DNA of 64,000 nt from the NCBI GenBank assembly GCA_965199135.1, contig OZ240685.1, positions 3,410,001 through 3,474,000 on the forward strand, in the 5' to 3' direction. Both the position numbers and the translations under genes were made by a program. This document shows, in pieces, positions 63,301 to 64,000 of this stretch. The stretch is from EB88 sp965199135 (GTDB lineage Bacteria; Acidobacteriota; Terriglobia; Terriglobales; Acidobacteriaceae). A model generated the notes under the pieces. The model had not been told where the DNA came from. It saw only the letters and a list, made by a program, of their open reading frames with translations, and ran no database searches. Numbering within the stretch: position 1 is the stretch's first letter; each line of letters starts with the position of its first letter.

Positions 63301-64000
63301 AGGCAGCAGTCGAGTTCGGCTGGCTGACGGTCAGCGAATTCAGCGAGTTGACCACCGCCACACTGGACACGTTCAACCGTCTGGCGAAGTATCGTGGACA
63401 TCTTTATAACTGGTACAACACGCACACTCTCGAGCCGATTCACCCCATTACGGTCTCCTCCGTGGACAGCGGAAACTTCGTCGCTTCGCTCTACACGTTG
63501 CGAATGGGTGCAGGGGAATTGCTGCAACGACCCCTAATCGAAGACCGCCTCTTCTCTGGTCTTCGCACCCAGTTTCGCGTGAGCGAGCTGGCAGATGCTA
63601 GCTTCCCGGCGGATTCTTCATCGCTCGACACGCTGCTGCGCTGGGTTCTCGATCGCGCTCACCTGCAAAGCTCCATTGAAACGATGGACCACTCCGAAGA
63701 GATGCAGTTCAGTGAGCAGCGCTGGTGGCGCGATGAACATACGGTACGCATCCTGGCGATCGCGCGACTCGTGCACGAACTAGAACCCTGGCTGCTTCCC
63801 CAGTTCGAGCCACTTCGCTCAGTTGCTGAGCTTGGCCTTGCTGGCGAGCTGGCACACCCACGGTTACAGAATGCCGGAACTTACGCCATCCAGCTCGACA
63901 ACAGTCTCCAGCGTTTCTGGGCTACGCGCGAGTCAGGTGGCGACTCCGCACACTTTGTACTCGCTGAGCAGCTGCGCGCTTTGCTGCCTGCTGCCGCAGC
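60369..64000 (+). CDS. cyclic beta-1,2-glucan synthase-like protein (NdvB/ChvB type), 3' end cut by window edge
   Basis: 1,210 codons are visible and open to the edge. Residues 1-330 are hydrophilic; membrane helices lie at about 335-385 and, after the synthase domain, near 743-790 and 870-910. The GT84-like core has LDSDTQLPRG (around residue 553), HPLNR, GYGILQPR, LSHDLIEGAYAR and HRWVRGDWQ. A glycoamylase-like domain follows (about 925-1050: WRYFYQF, VPDNVEEHE, SPTNLGLLLNARQ, HLYNWYNT, SVDSGNF). The order is that of ChvB/NdvB; the phosphorylase domain would lie beyond 64000. GTG start with GGAG 7 nt upstream. Confidence 0.87.
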   Translation, partial: MAETQTSGGIEQPNSHSETPPQSWQEDTLRAQARADAAGWHASRNPRGASGLRARVDAARAALDALVRKLDALPQPGGQEGRTDPLLVLRENPRLLRSALNEVATGRKVLERLPRLAPESEGDGEGLPRALAVAAGYFRGTANAWDAKAFPVYISEVQEREPLELQELWSLSSLMKFHLMEQAVSEGEAVLAAGIPRGLNPVIQTCLKSLRELGYADWSVVGEPLIVFDQVLREDPAGAYPRMDFNSREAYRKRTAQLSRYADLTEIEVAREALRLARQAQDRSIVDPRVYLRESHIGYYLIDGGVDDLSHAIGYRPPFVERVRITAKRDADLFYIAPIEILSVLLIAALLLPLVPGSPNFGALILAFLLLILPVTQGIVDLVNNIVTSIFEARALPKLEFQKAGIPSDCSTLVAVPTLLMNEKQLRELVAELEVRYLANQDPHLHFGLITDLPDAVTRPREKDADPLVDLAVELISELNVRYRGQRGGCFVLFHRHRIFNARQGVWMGWERKRGKLLDLNKYLEGVFDAFPVKAGGIKEVQSVRYIITLDSDTQLPRGTAAAMIGAMAHPLNRAVIDPKRRIVTAGYGILQPRVGVSVQSASRSRLAALFSGQTGFDIYTRAVSDVYQDLYGEGIFTGKGIYEIATLHAVLDRRFPRNALLSHDLIEGAYARAGLATDIEVIDDYPSHYSAYTRRKHRWVRGDWQIVQWLFKAVPDETRNRVRNPISTISRWKIFDNLRRSLVEPFTMFLFIAGWFGLEGGPLYWTVLTLLLMFLPTIVQFVFSLGRAFASDQAGAVGEAVQGAGQAAIITLLNVVFLPHSTFLSLDAILRSLIRRFITGQRLLEWETAAEAEAGKRVTPVDRYLAASPIFALCIAALIYLRKPHALFIALPVLILWGCASAITAWLNKPPREDRLALKSAEVSFLEEHALRIWRYFYQFGGAQHHYLVPDNVEEHELFEAARVSPTNLGLLLNARQAAVEFGWLTVSEFSELTTATLDTFNRLAKYRGHLYNWYNTHTLEPIHPITVSSVDSGNFVASLYTLRMGAGELLQRPLIEDRLFSGLRTQFRVSELADASFPADSSSLDTLLRWVLDRAHLQSSIETMDHSEEMQFSEQRWWRDEHTVRILAIARLVHELEPWLLPQFEPLRSVAELGLAGELAHPRLQNAGTYAIQLDNSLQRFWATRESGGDSAHFVLAEQLRALLPAAA

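Overview
The window is GC-rich, densely coded bacterial DNA. The gene content fits a soil-type Acidobacteriota of the class Terriglobia (Acidobacteriaceae-like). This includes a TonB receptor with an N-terminal carboxypeptidase-regulatory-like domain, an HspR/DnaK/DnaJ heat-shock set, KdsB and other envelope-glycan genes, a compact L-arabinose pathway, secreted glycan-active enzymes and many GTG/TTG starts. The taxonomic call is inferred from gene content, because no rRNA is present. I see no CRISPR array, insertion sequence, phage genes or integrase. One tRNA (Met, CAT) is present.

Layout. 1-5.6 kb: an RND membrane-fusion protein cut by the left edge, a SixA-type phosphatase, a GT39 membrane glycosyltransferase and a GT21 glycosyltransferase. 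5.6-11.8 kb: a nei-dnaJ-hspR gene string, an acyltransferase, a 55-aa protein and dnaK. The dnaK promoter overlaps a HAIR-like HspR site. 11.9-15.5 kb: a DHA2 drug exporter and a large FAD oxidoreductase. 15.6-19.6 kb: a glutaredoxin-like protein, a class A PBP and an S41/Ctp-family protein that has lost both catalytic residues. 19.8-24.6 kb: a sugar isomerase-like TIM barrel and a TonB receptor/PepSY iron-uptake pair. 24.9-31.5 kb: a GT9 transferase, a secreted beta-helix protein, tRNA-Met, a cupin, kdsB, a LysR regulator and araD. 31.7-34.9 kb: an L-fucose/L-arabinose isomerase-family enzyme and araB, separated by a striking 62-nt nested palindrome. 35-45 kb: an SPL-type radical SAM enzyme, sucA, a GH27 alpha-galactosidase, an SDR, a zinc ADH/SRPBCC pair and an amidohydrolase.

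45.2-57.2 kb is the most unusual region: eleven tightly packed minus-strand genes, most overlapping by 4 nt. In transcription order they are a methyltransferase, a glycosidase-like protein whose TIM barrel looks circularly permuted, two NAD-dependent sugar epimerases (one with a zinc-ribbon-like insert), a B12-binding-type radical SAM protein, a GT4, three divergent CgeB-like transferases, a GT9-like transferase and a flavin amine oxidase. It reads as a biosynthetic operon for an unknown modified oligosaccharide.

57.4-64 kb: an EamA transporter, then (plus strand) an ABC exporter and the first 1,210 codons of a cyclic beta-1,2-glucan synthase-like protein, cut by the right edge. This is the chvA/chvB (ndvA/ndvB) logic of glucan synthesis plus export.
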